64,000 bases of DNA from Hymenochaete sp. R1 (GCA_019400425.1 JAFREE010000033.1:1-64000), one strand, 5' to 3'. Shown: positions 12,258 through 23,619, counted from the stretch's first letter. Notes: a model not told the origin generated them from the sequence alone. Made by a program: numbers and translations.

Positions 12258-14058
12258 ATGGAATCGGACAAGGGAGCTCCAGTCACTCCCAAGCTCTCGC
12301 TAAATGTGAACGGGCATTCGGCATGCGAAAGACTCCCTATCGAGCTCCTGCGCGAGATTTTTATTCAAGCAACTTATGTTCCGGGAGGATATGATACTTG
12401 TCTAATGTACGCTTTCACCTATGTTTCATCAAATGTCGTTTATCTCTAACTTATCTTGACAACCTCTTAGCTCGCCATTCGACAAGTCGGACATTACAGA
12501 TGGATACAACGCATTCCTCCGATACCTCAAATCGTCACACCAGACCAAGCAAACTCTCTGTCTCGTCTCACGTCTCTGGCGCTCCCTCGCGCATGAGCTT
12601 GTATTCGAGTACATATTTCTCCGCGACTCGTTCTCCTGGTTGCAGCTTGCCGAGGGGCTCGAGTGCCCTCTCGCCCTCGATATTGTCGCTGGTGCCAGCA
12701 CTAGTGTCGTGCCAGTACCCAGGTCGCGTCGAGAGCGACATGCAGGATGGTACGTCCGAAGATTGGAGATTTGCGCGCCTACCTGGACGGACGAGCTTGC
12801 CCGCGATGCCGCGCGTGTGGTTCGTGCGTGCCCGAATGTGCGCGCAGTGACAGTGGGTTCTGAAGACGAATCACCGGTACCAGACGTGCTTGTGTCAGCG
12901 ATTGCCGAGATCTGCCCACATACACTGAGGGCTCTCGACTGGACGTGCGGCTTGCATCACAATACAATTTCGCAGGTGTTACAGGGCATTTGTGCGATGA
13001 CGGAACTACGTTCGCTGTTCTTGTGCATCGATGAATTTGTGGACGCAGTCGCTCTCAAAGGATTATTATACTCTGGACATATATCGCTTCCGAACCTCCA
13101 TACGCTAGAAATGGTTTCGTGTAACAGTGACCCGAGCGAAGTGCTCGTGGCGATGGCGAGTTGGGATCTGCCTGCTCTGCAGCAGGTCACTCTGACCGGA
13201 CAGGAGGAATTGATCAACGCGGGACCGTTCTTTGAGGCACACGGTCACAAGCTCAAGACGCTCGAATTTGACTATGCCGGGGAGATGACACCTATTGAAG
13301 AAGGTTCACCATTACCGATGGACCATTTGGAACCACAGTCTGGTCCAGAGATCCTCCTAAGCAAGAGTTCCAATCTCGCAGAGCTTGTCCTCCAATTGCA
13401 CTGGGCTCAAGTGCAAGCCGCGTCGGGCCATCCGACCGTAAAATATATCGGGCTTCGTGGCCTCCACCTTATGTCACACAACACTGTATCTCCTTACTCT
13501 TACAACTCCGTTTCAGGTGGAATGATCCTCCGCCCCGACCAAGACTTCGAGCAGCAAACCGCCGTAGCTGCCCTGTCGTCCCTCTTCCCCCTTCTCCTCT
13601 CATCTATCACAACCCGGACTGACTGCAAATGTTCACTGCCGCTACCCCAATGCACCTGTCGCTCTTCCAAACTCACTCTTTACCCTTCCCTGCGCGTCGT
13701 CCGCCTCCTCGACTTTGACCAAGGCCGATTTACCGATATTCCCTGGCGGGCAAAACGTGTAGCGTTCTTGCGAATATGGGTGAAACGATTCGAGGAGAAA
13801 GGGGTGAGGCTGGAGGACCACCGAGGGGATTTGATCAGGGTGGTGTTCCGGGAGGTGAGGGTGCTGCTGCCGGAGGACGAGAGGGACTGGAAAAGGGAGA
13901 GAGGACAAAGGGGACGAATCGAGCACTTGGTTTCGAGATTGGCCGCTGCCGCTGCCGCTGCAACAGGTGTACCGATGCTGGGACCATTTGAAGGTATAGG
14001 AACGGAAAGTACGTCACTATTAGGAATAGGAACTAATACCATGTCAGCGTACATCTGA
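12258..14058 (+). CDS. F-box-like protein of the basidiomycete type, unknown target
   Basis: Two exons, 12258-12406 and 12471-14058 (64-bp intron), give 578 aa. Residues around 25-40 read RLPIELLREIFIQA, the usual core of the short F-box found in large Agaricomycete families. The later CLVSRLWRSLAHELVFEYIFL has the pattern of helix 2-3 plus the following hydrophobic segment. The middle contains loosely repeated Leu-rich stretches (for example LRALDWTCGL and LPNLHTLEM) that could form irregular LRRs. The C-terminal quarter is charged and ends with an Ala run. If a true F-box, it would recruit substrates to SCF ubiquitin ligase. The substrate cannot be inferred. Confidence 0.7.
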
Positions 14059-14797
14059 GATGTATTCGGGCTTTATAACACCAAAGGAACGATATTATGA
14101 TGAAGACTAGGTAAGAAGGTACCTCGATTGTTTCTCGAATGTTTGCGTCTACGGAAGTTAGCCGGATTCTCACCTTTCTCGCTCTTTTTCCTTCCTTCTT
14201 ATATCCTTGGAATATCCACATCCACCATTCACTTACATGTCCTGACTTACATCTCCGTTCTTATTATACTGTATTAATTCTTCGGTCTCATATTGTTTTG
14301 TCGATTGACTTTGATCCTTTTCTTTTCCCCAAGCTTAGGAATCACCTGTACATGTAATCGGAAGAAAGAAGATTAAAAAAATTGTCCAGCTCGAACTTCT
14401 CGTTAAGTTTGTGTCTCTAAACAAGATCGTTGAGCACCTTGTATGCGAGCTTTCGTAATGTCATACTCGTTTGTAGGGTCGACAACATTTTTTCGATCAA
14501 TAACATATAACCAAGAACACAACATGGAGTAGAAAACAACAGAATAACGCAACTACAGATACACTACTAGGATGAACGGGGATTCGAAGGTATAGCGTGA
14601 GATAGATGTATGGATATGGGCAATATGGGAAATCAAGATCTCATGGGAACAAAACTGACGGACTTCGGGAACTGGATTTCCCCACAAAATGCATCCTGAA
14701 GTCCTCTTCTAGGCTCTTCTACAAGACACAAGGGTCGAATCAGCGTCTCAAGCTATAGGTCAAGGAGAGAAAGCGAGGCGGGCTCGGGGCCATGCAA
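14059..14797. other. Intergenic region between convergent genes
   Basis: The 3' UTR region of the F-box-like gene and the downstream flank of the small Cys-rich gene. It is pyrimidine-rich at 14150-14340. No coding region is supported. Confidence 0.4.
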
Positions 14798-15214
14798 CTA
14801 AGCAATGCGACGTAGTACGTACCCACAACACAAACATCCAGTAATGCAATCACATATCGCTGCGAAGCACCCAGTGATGACTGGTCGGAGTTCATGATCA
14901 AAAACCTGAACTGTGCAATTTTTTTTCAATAAAAATAATGCGCACTGGAGACGATCCACTCGATACAGCCCGCTATGGCTTCGACAATGCACATCACCAC
15001 ACCGGCGATGCAGTCGAAGATGCCTGGGTAAACATAAATATGTTCAGCCTTCCAAACCACATGAGTGTACTCCCTTTCTTTCAGACAGATATATACCTGT
15101 GATACAGGATACAATAATCCTATCCCGATAGAGATCTGGGTGAGTCCGATGCCGATGATACAAAGACAAAGACGGAGACACGAAGACGCAATTTAAGCTA
15201 CACACGTACCCCAT
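14798..15214 (-). CDS. Small Ile/Val/Cys-rich hydrophobic peptide gene, 3 exons
   Basis: Exons 15214-15097, 15023-14946 and 14880-14798 join in phase (1, then 1) to 92 aa ending in TAG. Spliced junctions restore a regular pattern in which Cys and small residues alternate with Ile/Val/Phe: SCITGIFDCIAGVVMCIVEA, then AGCIEWIVSIITGCFAAICD and CITGCLCCG. I recall similar short, membrane-inserting or amphipathic Cys/Ile peptides annotated as hypothetical in agarics, with no known function. Introns are 73 and 65 bp and GT-AG. The first 35 residues lack the pattern and the start is uncertain. The regular pattern across two splice junctions is the main reason to believe the gene. Confidence 0.5.
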
Positions 15215-15235
15215 ACTTCTTCCGAGTCCCTTCAA

Positions 15236-16360
15236 ATTATTGTCTTCAAATTTCCCTTAAACTTTGACTTGTGAGTAATAGAGCCTTCTGTGGACTTGGT
15301 TGATGGTGGTGGTGGAAAGCTGAGATGCATACATGAGAACGAACCTGAAAGCCGCTGCGAGCCATCCTTAATTTCCATGCTTCAGGCTTGACGTCATCGA
15401 GATATTACTGTTGACTATTGCTTGGTTCTGTTTGGTGCATGTGGAAGAATGTCAATGTTATGATCACGTGCGCTTTTCCACGCTCCACAAGCTTGCGTCG
15501 CTCCTGCCCCTCGCGAGTAAGGGCCAGACGGGCGGAACTCGCTGGATTTCTCTTTCTCTTTAGTTTTATCATAAGCATGTATAGTATCACTGGCAGTAAC
15601 CTGAGGCCATGAACAATTCCACGTCGTTCAAGAAAGCGACCAACGGTTGAAGTATTGAATAACCTAGCGATGCTTCAACTTCTTTCGACGCGGCGCTCAG
15701 TCTGAGAGCAAAGACTTGGAGGGACAGGTAGGTAGCCGGTCGGTCATTGCCGCTATAGACCATTAATATTAATATTGGATATGGGGGAGGCAAGCTCGAA
15801 GACCCGCTCTGCTTTGATCCCAGATTATCCCGAGCCGACTTTTTGGCCAGTTAAGAGTGGAAGATCCTGACAAATTCAGACAGATCCAGGTCCAGGTCCA
15901 GCAGCACAAACAAATCCCCAGTTATATATAACGGAACACGGAAACGTGGAAAGACGCGAAGAACAGAGGAATAGCATTAAATAACATGAAAGGATAAGTG
16001 AGGGCGGAGAAGAAAAGGGGGGAGGGGGAAGAGGATGTAGGGTTTGCAATAAATTGAAGGGACTTCTCGAAATTCATTCATTTACAATCGACAATCGACA
16101 ATCGCAGCGAACGGCACAAACAGATGAGATGGGATGAGAATGAACGAACAAAAAAAACGTAAGCAGACTGACGAAGCTGACCGGCTTTTTCACCTTCTCA
16201 ACCAAAGGGATGAGAATAAACGACAGTTTGGAACCAGTTCCCGGACCCGGCATCCGACTGTCACCACTATTTGAAACTTTCTATACGGACCACGGACCAC
16301 GGAAGAACGAAGGCGAGTTCGTTTCGTTGGAAACAGGAGACCGATACGAAACACACACGC
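15236..16360. other. Intergenic region upstream of the small peptide gene and downstream of the NOX gene
   Basis: About 1.1 kb. It holds the promoter side of the small peptide gene and the 3' flank of the NADPH oxidase gene, including a purine-rich run at 16000-16040. Only short overlapping open frames occur. Confidence 0.4.
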
Positions 16361-18349
16361 TCAGAAGTTCTCTGCACAAACGAAATGAAGACATCAATAC
16401 CGGATCTCTTCAAAGAAGAGCGCACTCACCCTTTCCAAAGAAGAACCTCGTCCCGTTCGGTTTCGAATACTTGTTCGACATCTGATGCAACGTCCGACTC
16501 AACACGCTCGGCCCACAAAAGAACACGCCCACGTCCGTCTCCGGGTTACTCTCCGCAATACTCGGGAACACCCGATCCCAATTCGGCCTCCCATAGTGCG
16601 TCGGCGCCCTCAACCCCGACACCGCGTCCTTCTCCGCGCCGACGTCCTGCACCATGATATTCGTCGCGTCGTCCGGCTTGATCTTCGCCGTGAGGTACAG
16701 CGAGATCTCGATCCGGCGCATCGTGTCCTGCTCCTCGATCGCCTTCAACAGCGAGTGAAACCACTCCGCCGAGCCGAAGTCGCGGATGACCCACGTGAAG
16801 TAGACTTTGGAGAGCCGCGTCGGCTTGGAGTTGTTGAAGTTGTTCATGCGGTACCAGATGGACTTGAGGATCGACGCGAAGGGGGTGACGCCGATACCCG
16901 CCCCGACGAGGAGGACCGTTTCGTATTTGAGGAAGTCCTCTGAGGCGGAGCCGAAGGGCCCGTCGACCATCACGCGCGGGAGGACGCGGTTCACCGGTGG
17001 AGGCACCACGCGCCCCTCACTGCTCTTCTCGCCCTTCTCTTTCTTGTCGAAATTGCATCCGACGGCCTTGGAGAAGGCGCGCGTAAAGTCGCCGACGATG
17101 CGGATGTGCACGGAGATGTAGTCCTCCTCGGGGGCGCTGGTGAGCGTAAAGGGGTGCCATTGGAAGTACGACACGTCGGGGCAGTTGATAAAGATGTACT
17201 GGCCCGCACGCGTCGTCGTCTTTTCTTTCTTGATTTGAACTTCCATGACGTTTGAAGGGTGCTGAATGACTTTGGAAATGTAGGTGCGGTGGCGGGACCG
17301 GACTTCACGGAGGACACGCTCAAAGATCCAGATCACACCGCCGACGAGCCAGTAACGCTGAAAAAAATAAATAAAAGTACTTAATTGAAGTTCGGCGCAG
17401 TCGCTTCAAAGGACACTCACCCAGAAGACTCCGATAGTGTTGGGTGAACAGTACGGAGGACGGTCCGGCTTGATCATGCAGAACATACCATGGAGCTGCC
17501 AATTGATGAAGAACACAACGAACAGATGATGCGAGTACCAGAACCGCTCGAAGTGTGCCCTCCTGCGCTTCTCCATTGCAAAGTACACCATGATCCCCAA
17601 CGCCACGGTCATGACCCACCCGGTGGCTCCGGGGCCCGTGATGAACTGCGCGAGGATGAACGTCGCGACACGCTGACCGGTCGTCTTCGCATCGGTGTCG
17701 GCGATGGCGAGCTTGGCGTAGTTGACCATATGCGCGGCGATGTGGACAAAGGAGAAGAAAACGATCGACCAGGCGACCATCTTGTGGAAGGTAATGTTCT
17801 TGTCAAAGGGGATGATGTCGTTCAGTGCGGTTCGGCGCAGCAGGGAGATGAAGTTCCTGCAGACGGGGAGCAGGATGAAAATGACATCGACATGCAAGAC
17901 GAGAGCAGCCGTGCGAGCGATGGCTACCAGGCATAGTAACGGGGTCAGACATAGAAACAGAATACGACAAAAATAGGAAGCTGACTGAACGTGACACCAA
18001 ACGTCGCACGAGCGGTAACCAAGTTATCCTTGAGCGCGTAGTGGAACCAACCGAAGATGAAGACGAGGATGTGGAGGAGGACGATGAAGTAAAAGAAGAG
18101 CCTACGGCCTCCTTCGTTGACCATCCAGAGGTCCCAGCGTTCCTTCAAGCTGAGCTTCTTGTTCGGAGTGACTGCATCGACCATGCCTCGCATCGTCGGA
18201 AGGCGCATGAGGCCCTGCATGCGACTGCGTTCTGTCTTGTTGCGCTGGAGGCTTGGGGCGCTCGGGTTGAGAGGGAGATCTGGGTGTGCATCGAGGGCTG
18301 AGCCTCTGTCTGAGAAGTCAAGGCCTGAGGAGCGTTTCATTGAAGCCAT
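16361..18349 (-). CDS. NADPH oxidase, NoxB-like, 4 exons
   Basis: Transfers electrons from NADPH through FAD and two haems across a membrane to oxygen, making superoxide. Fungal Nox enzymes act in hyphal development and signalling with NoxR and Rac. Exons 18349-17986, 17923-17421, 17357-16430 and 16371-16361 give 601 aa. A 60-residue N-terminal extension before WMVNEGGRR is the NoxB rather than NoxA pattern. The haem-ligand histidines lie in ITFHKMVAWSIVF, FVHIAAHMVNY and YSHHLFVVFF. FAD binding is HPFTLTSAP; NADPH binding is GAGIGVTPFASILKSIWYR and FFCGPSVLSRTL. The reading frame before splicing ends in an unrelated tail. An 11-nt last exon restores the conserved GKENF terminus. Confidence 0.93.
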
Positions 18350-20144
18350 GCTCTTGTCTGAGCGTGTCTATTTGCGTATTTGCTGGATTTGGATTGAATG
18401 AAAAGTGAAAGGAGAGACTGAAAGCGAAGGTGAAGGACGGAAAGAGCGCACAGCGCTGGTGAGAGGAGAAAGACCGGCCTGCGGGTGGAAATGACGATGA
18501 AGAAGATGGGGGAGATGATGGAGGTAGGAGGACAAGGGGGAAATAGACGGAAAGGTCGAGGCTTCAGCACAACGCGCGGTCGTCGCTCTCTCGCCGTCGT
18601 CGTTGTCGCGTCTGTAATATAATATAATCCATTTCTTGTTCCCTTGACGCCATCAATGTCAGCAGCGACAGCAACAGCCTCAAATTCCAGGTCCCAGTCG
18701 TCTCACTCCCACGTCTCTCGCCCGCCGTGTGTGCTTGCTTATCAGACGCATTTTGATGATCCTTGTCGGAATCAAATTTGAAATCATCCTTCTACACCAC
18801 TCGGTGCCGTCTCCATTCTTTTCGTTTGCTGCGAATGTAAAAAGGACATGTTCCTCTTCATTTCTTCTGCCCAATTCCAGACAAAATCCCAAGACGATAA
18901 AAGAATCAGTTTAGACGACAACCTCGAAAGGCTCGGCAATCACCATTTTGCTAGTCCACGGATCAGCTAATAACTCACACGCATCATGAAAATTCTCAGA
19001 CCTTCAAGACAGCACTCCTCGTACGCGACATCTTCTCACACCAGAAGTCCCTCAAACGAAGGATTCCAACACACCAACGAAATTATGAAAATAGCTAAAA
19101 ATGCAATTCAAAATGACACTAGCAATTACATCTGCGCAATACAAGACAAGAATAAAATGAAGGGGAGAAAAGGAAACCATCAGACAGACACTCATCTCGC
19201 TGGCACGGCCGTCAAGCTACTCGATTAAAAGACAGCATGAAACGGAAATCAAAAGGCCCATAAGGCCCTTGCGCGTGCCAAACGTCCTCGAGCCCTCCCC
19301 CACAAAGGGAAAAAGGCATATGTTCTCGGTATGACGAGAGAGCGCGGATGTCATCGACTGGGTTTGAAGGATGCGGCACGTGTAAACATGCGAGAACAGG
19401 TTAGTTTCTATATAATAGATCCTAGCTGAGTATGTTCTTAGGGGAAATCGGAGGGCGCGGGTTCGCGAGGTTCTTATACTACGATGGGGGTGACGCACGG
19501 ACCATGAAGTTTTCTTAGACAAAGGAGCGATCGACGACGAGGATGGCTTGATTTGGAAGTCCGATGGTTTCGGAGTTCGTCAGCGCGCCATTCGTTTTGG
19601 CATCAGCGTCCGAGTCATGTCTTGTCTTTTCATACTTGAATAGTAGAATACATCGCCGAAATATCCTCCCATGCCTTTGTGGCGCTACCTATCAGTACCA
19701 TAATCACGCAGGAGACTCAGACTCGGACCAGTCAATGTCAAGCGAGCTCCCGGTTCTGAATGTTGAAGATAGGACCATGGGATACGAGCAACCCGTATTT
19801 GTATCATCGATTCGTTATATCGTTGACCCAGATTTTGGCTGTGTCATAATCGTTCTATTCTTTGTTGCAAGTAGCTCACATGCGTGCTCAAAGTTCTTCG
19901 CCGAAGATGATAATCATTTCGGGCAACGACGATATGAGGATTCGAGGTCTCCATACAGACCGTAGCTTTACTCGAACCCTGTCGAATTCTTTTCTGAAAG
20001 CCAAAGTGGGACTGTCGTCTAGGACGTCAAATGATTGCAATCAAACGGATAGAATTGATTCTAAAGAAACGTGATGAACATCCAGTATGCCTCCTCTGTC
20101 CTCTCCCCTTTCCTTAACAGAGCCATCAAACCTGTTTTCTCCGG
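18350..20144. other. Intergenic region upstream of NOX, with an unassigned minus-strand open segment
   Basis: The left part is the NOX promoter and 5' UTR (purine-rich, 18400-18560). No gene is supported in 18600-20144. On the minus strand a short frame ending near 19530 reads DSDADAKTNGALTNSETIG and continues to VVDRSFV. It looks like a protein C-terminus, but no upstream exons could be joined to it. Confidence 0.35.
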
Positions 20145-20806
20145 CTACTGATTTGAATCATTGCCAGGCAAAGGCAATGCGTTGCGCATCTCCGTGATCT
20201 TATCTTCCATGTCGCCGAGGAAGAGGGACGCAATCTTATCCCACATTGCAAGCTCGTCGGTAATCTCCTTCCCCTCCATATGACACTGAAACAAGCTCTC
20301 GCGCTCCTTACGAAGACACGACTCCCTCCCAGCTTTAATCCACGCACGACTCTTCATTTGGTTGATCTGCCTCCGTACGTACTTCAGCACCTGTCTGCAA
20401 ACCATAACCTCATTGAGCGGTAGCACCTTCACGTCTTTCTCCATTCTTTCCAAACGATACAATAGAGGCGTTCCTCACGAATTTCAGCGATGCATTCCTG
20501 GACGGCGATGAGCTTCCCGTAGTCGGTGCCGCGCGAACCCCCGTTGTTGATCGGGTCGAACAGGAGCTTGTGGATGATGTCCTTGAGCGGGTCCGACACA
20601 AGTGTACGGACCTGCGCCAGTTCGTACACTGTTATGTTTTCCGTGTTGTCGTCGCGCGCGAGAATGGCGTTGAACTCCTCGGCGTTTGCGGGTTGGATCG
20701 CTTTAAGGTCTTGTTGGGAGTACTTTACGCGCCCGCCTGGACGAGCTGAGGAGCCTGAATCTAGTTGCGCTTCTGTGGCCGAGCGTTTCCTATTGCGCGA
20801 TTGCAT
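20145..20806 (-). pseudogene. Tandem unknown family, copy A, frameshifted
   Basis: The first frame (20806 downward) starts MQSRNRKRSATEAQ and keeps the family blocks AEEFNAILARDD, ITVYELAQVRTLV and AVQECIAEIREERL. The family sequence then continues in another frame: YRLERMEKDVK, CRQVLKYVRRQINQ, LRKERESL, MWDKIASLFLGD, EMRNALPLPG. The break is near 20460. Copy D reads straight through the matching region (QECIDKIRHEQLEPLERI), so this is best explained as a frameshift mutation or assembly error. A 44-bp GTGAGG...AAAG intron would also restore phase but would remove conserved residues. The conserved C-terminus means decay, if real, is recent. Function unknown. A TATA-like GTATAAGAA lies about 90 bp upstream. 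Confidence 0.6.
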
Positions 20807-21737
20807 GGATACTGAGAGGGTATCGGGTCATCAGGCAGCAAGTGCAAGTAGTAGCAGTAGTAAAGCGCAAGAGTGGTGGAAGGGTCAGAGCCATTTCTTA
20901 TACTATAGCTTATCTCTGGGAGCAAAGCTCGAAAGCACGATAATCATCGTAGCTTTGCGATTATGTACGTCATGACTTGTGCTTGGTCAGCGTTTTTTAT
21001 CCTTACTGAATATCGTATGCCTTTGCTAGGTTACACGAAGAAATTCCATATCACTTGCGTGCATTCGGTCAATCCTGGCCGAGTTGGGCGTTGTCCTGAG
21101 GAAGTGAGATCGTTGAGGTGGAACGAGGAGTCCGGGACTACAGGGTGTTCTTGCAAATGTGAATGGGGCATTACCTTAACGGAACACTTTGCGGACTATC
21201 GCTGTATTTCAAGTTTGTGCTTTCCATCACGGCGACGATCGCTAATCGTGACGGTCCTTATCTTCACTTTGCTGGGCTACGTAGGCGATTGTCTGACGGA
21301 TGAACGTTTATTATTGTTCGTGGTAGAGGGCGATATGATAATGAAGGTAGGATATGATGACTGGTTGCTGGTGGATGTGCACGCTGGCGAAGGAGCGGGA
21401 AGGTGGAGGGGAATGGTGGTCACTGAACGATGCAAATCTGAAGAAAGGTGCGTGGGATCAGAATGGACATTCAGGCCTTTTCTCTATTACATTCTTAGAG
21501 CAAAATTCGAGGTGTTCACAATTTCTGAAATGTTGAGTCTCCCTCTACAGATGCACTTTCTCGTCCCGAATTCGGGTAATCTCGCACCTTCTTGCTCGGC
21601 ATTTTGTACTCTACCGAATGAGAAGTACCGTACGATACATGAAGACTGGTCTGTCCATTTCCTCACTTCTATTCGAAGTCAAAGTAACGACGCAATTGTC
21701 TATGATGCGAGTTTCTGGTGTATTAAAGAGGACACAA
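20807..21737. other. Spacer between family copies A and B with a long orphan ORF
   Basis: The plus strand has an ATG-started open frame from 20963 to 21856 (297 codons) that runs into the 3' end of copy B on the other strand. It has several Cys residues and a hydrophobic patch (LIVTVLIFTLLGYVG) but no domain I recognise. It may be a chance frame. It is kept here rather than as a gene because codon pattern and homology could not be tested. Confidence 0.25.
20895..20903 (-). promoter_or_regulatory. TATA-like box of family copy A
   Basis: The minus strand reads GTATAAGAA about 90 bp before the ATG at 20806, the same spacing as the CTATAAAT box of copy B. Confidence 0.35.
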
Positions 21738-22469
21738 TCAGATACGCTTCATATCATCTTCTCCTACGCCATAATTCTCAAACCCCAAGGATACCGAATC
21801 CAATCCATCATGTAAAGGATACCTTTTGCACAAAGCCTCCATCTGATCCTCTTTAGTCTCGTTACGATTGTCGATCAGAAAGGTACGAGCAACGTTGATC
21901 CATATCTTTTGCTCGCCACTGACGTCAGCCCCATTTTTGAACCGCCTGTGTAGTTCCTCGCGCTCGTTTTCTAACGTAGCTTCTGCCCTCCGATTGGTCC
22001 GAGCTCTGTCCTTAACTCTCGATATCTGCCTTCGTATGTGGTCTTCCACCTTCTTGCAGATGATGGGATCGTTAGCGTTACCTGTAGCATCGCCCTTGAA
22101 ATCGATAGCAGACCGGAGCCGCGATTCGTGAATGGCCATGGTGTCCGAGGCGCCTATGAGAGCATCGAAGTCGCTGACATCGGGCCCTCGTAGGTTGACT
22201 TTACCCACATGCTTTACAACCTCATCTATGATGTCCCGTAGCTCCTGCGAAACAAATGGTTTCGCTTTAACTAGCTCTGTCTTCGTTAGGTGACTCCTCG
22301 AGTCTTTGTTGAGAATCGCGTCGAACTCCTCCTGTGTCGCTGGTTGAACCTTGTCAACCTCGCCCTTCTTCAGCCTCTTTGGGCGGCTGGTGGAGGGACC
22401 CACACTAGTACCGGCCGGCGGTTCTCCGTCTCCTGACAGTGGGCGTTTGTTCAAGTTGGAGGACGACAT
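21738..22469 (-). CDS. Tandem unknown family, copy B, intronless
   Basis: 243 aa from the ATG at 22469. The frame extends further up only through a TTG, and the family comparison supports MSSSNLNKRP as the start. The N-terminus is Ser/Pro-rich and disordered with a nuclear-localisation-like SRPKRLKKGE. Conserved blocks follow: QEEFDAILNKD; LTKTELVKAKPFV with LRDIIDEVVKHV; MAIHESR; IICKKVEDHIRRQISRVKDR; and a charged helix, LENEREELHRRFKNG. The family tail (ALCKRYPLHDG) is extended by about 25 residues absent from the other copies. The protein is largely alpha-helical and charged, with no enzyme motif. It is closest to copy C. No intron is seen, in contrast to nearly every other gene in the window. 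Confidence 0.65.
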   Translation of the reverse strand: MSSSNLNKRPLSGDGEPPAGTSVGPSTSRPKRLKKGEVDKVQPATQEEFDAILNKDSRSHLTKTELVKAKPFVSQELRDIIDEVVKHVGKVNLRGPDVSDFDALIGASDTMAIHESRLRSAIDFKGDATGNANDPIICKKVEDHIRRQISRVKDRARTNRRAEATLENEREELHRRFKNGADVSGEQKIWINVARTFLIDNRNETKEDQMEALCKRYPLHDGLDSVSLGFENYGVGEDDMKRI

Positions 22470-22950
22470 AGCGATCGGATGTGGAGATGAATGAAGATGG
22501 TGGCCTACTGAGCGTTGCAATGCTTGAAAGATAGCGAGCAAGAAAGCAAAGGGTAGGAGACCTCCGATTTATAGCCTGACTCGGGCGAGTCGGATCCTTA
22601 TGGCAAAGTTGAAGAGGAACACTATCTTTTGCAGTCTTGCGAGTTCCACACTCAGGGTGGGCCTGATCCTTCCTTCGCCTGAATTCTACCAGCATACTAA
22701 CGGCAAAGTAGCCTACTGCGTTCTCATACTGTGCATTTCGCAACTGACTAGGCGGAAGCAGGTAAGATTCAGTATCCAATTTCGGTTTCCCTCAATCCAT
22801 TTCTTCGTTTAAAAAAACCAAAGTGACGATTTGATTGTTTGGGTTTCATTTCTAGTCGCCCTCGATCAAACGAACAAAAGCAATATAAGCGTGAATAATC
22901 ACTACGCCGCTGGTCCTCGTTGGACTCTTCGTCACTATTGCTACTGAGAC
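22470..22950. other. Spacer between family copies B and C
   Basis: Contains the copy B promoter and the 3' flank of copy C. A TATA box on the minus strand is listed separately. No gene is seen. Confidence 0.4.
22567..22574 (-). promoter_or_regulatory. TATA box of family copy B
   Basis: The minus strand reads CTATAAAT about 100 bp upstream of the ATG at 22469, a plausible core promoter position. Confidence 0.4.
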
Positions 22951-23619
22951 TCAAAATACATTCCGAACCGGCGGATCCGAATCACCGGGTAAAGGAAACT
23001 TGTTGCGCAGTGATAAAACCTTACTCTTACTGTCAAAATACACGGATGCCACTTTCTCCCATACTTCGAGCTCGGCGTTCGTGACCGGCTTACCTTCTGT
23101 AGTATGCTGCTCGTACAACCTTTTGCGTTCAGCTTCCAATGTGGGTATTGCTTTGTATCTCCTATTGGCAACATCCTTTACTCTCCCTTTCTGTCTCTTT
23201 ATATACGATTGCACCTTTTTGCAGATGATGAGGTCGTTACCCGTGGCATCAGCTTCAAACTCAGCTGCAGAGTTGCACCGGTTATCATGAATGGCCATAC
23301 TCTCTTCAGCAACCACGAGACCTTGGTAGTCGCTGACTCGTTGAGACGTGTTGCCGAGTGGCATCAGAACATCATCAATGATGTCCTGCAGGCCCTTGGC
23401 AACCAAAGGTTTTACCTGTACCAGCTCTGTCTGCGTCAGGTACTTCCTAACCGGTTTGTTGAGAATCGCTCTGAACTCTTCCGACTCCACCGTCAAGGTT
23501 GGTATCTCAAGTGTGTCAAGCTCGCTTATCTTTAATCTCTTCGTACGGGTGCCGGTGGAATTGGCACCATCAGTAGGAGAAGGATAATCAGCGTCGGCTG
23601 TGCGTTTGGAACTGGACAT
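22951..23619 (-). CDS. Tandem unknown family, copy C, intronless
   Basis: 222 aa in one exon, starting MSSSKRTADADYPSP. A Ser/Thr-rich leader with a basic TRTKRLKISELD precedes the family blocks: SEEFRAILNKPV; YLTQTELVQVKPLV with LQDIIDDVLMPLG; DYQGLVVAEESMAIHDNR; and LIICKKVQSYIKRQKGRVKD. Then come LEAERKRLYEQH, LEVWEKVASVYF and SLRNKFPLPGD. It pairs with copy B over MAIH-[ED]-xR and IICKKV, which suggests B and C share the most recent duplication. No known domain is recognised. The basic N-terminal patch and helical charged body would fit a nuclear or nucleic-acid-associated protein, but that is inference only. Confidence 0.65.
   Translation of the reverse strand: MSSSKRTADADYPSPTDGANSTGTRTKRLKISELDTLEIPTLTVESEEFRAILNKPVRKYLTQTELVQVKPLVAKGLQDIIDDVLMPLGNTSQRVSDYQGLVVAEESMAIHDNRCNSAAEFEADATGNDLIICKKVQSYIKRQKGRVKDVANRRYKAIPTLEAERKRLYEQHTTEGKPVTNAELEVWEKVASVYFDSKSKVLSLRNKFPLPGDSDPPVRNVF

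Noticed and set aside
20427..20475. 44-bp intron to rescue the frame in array copy A
   Set aside because: Shorter than all other introns here, with no pyrimidine tract. It would delete residues that align with copy D, so a frameshift is preferred.
22470..22541. 24-residue N-terminal extension of array copy B
   Set aside because: The extended frame starts with TTG; the paralogs support the internal ATG at 22469, and the TATA box fits that start.
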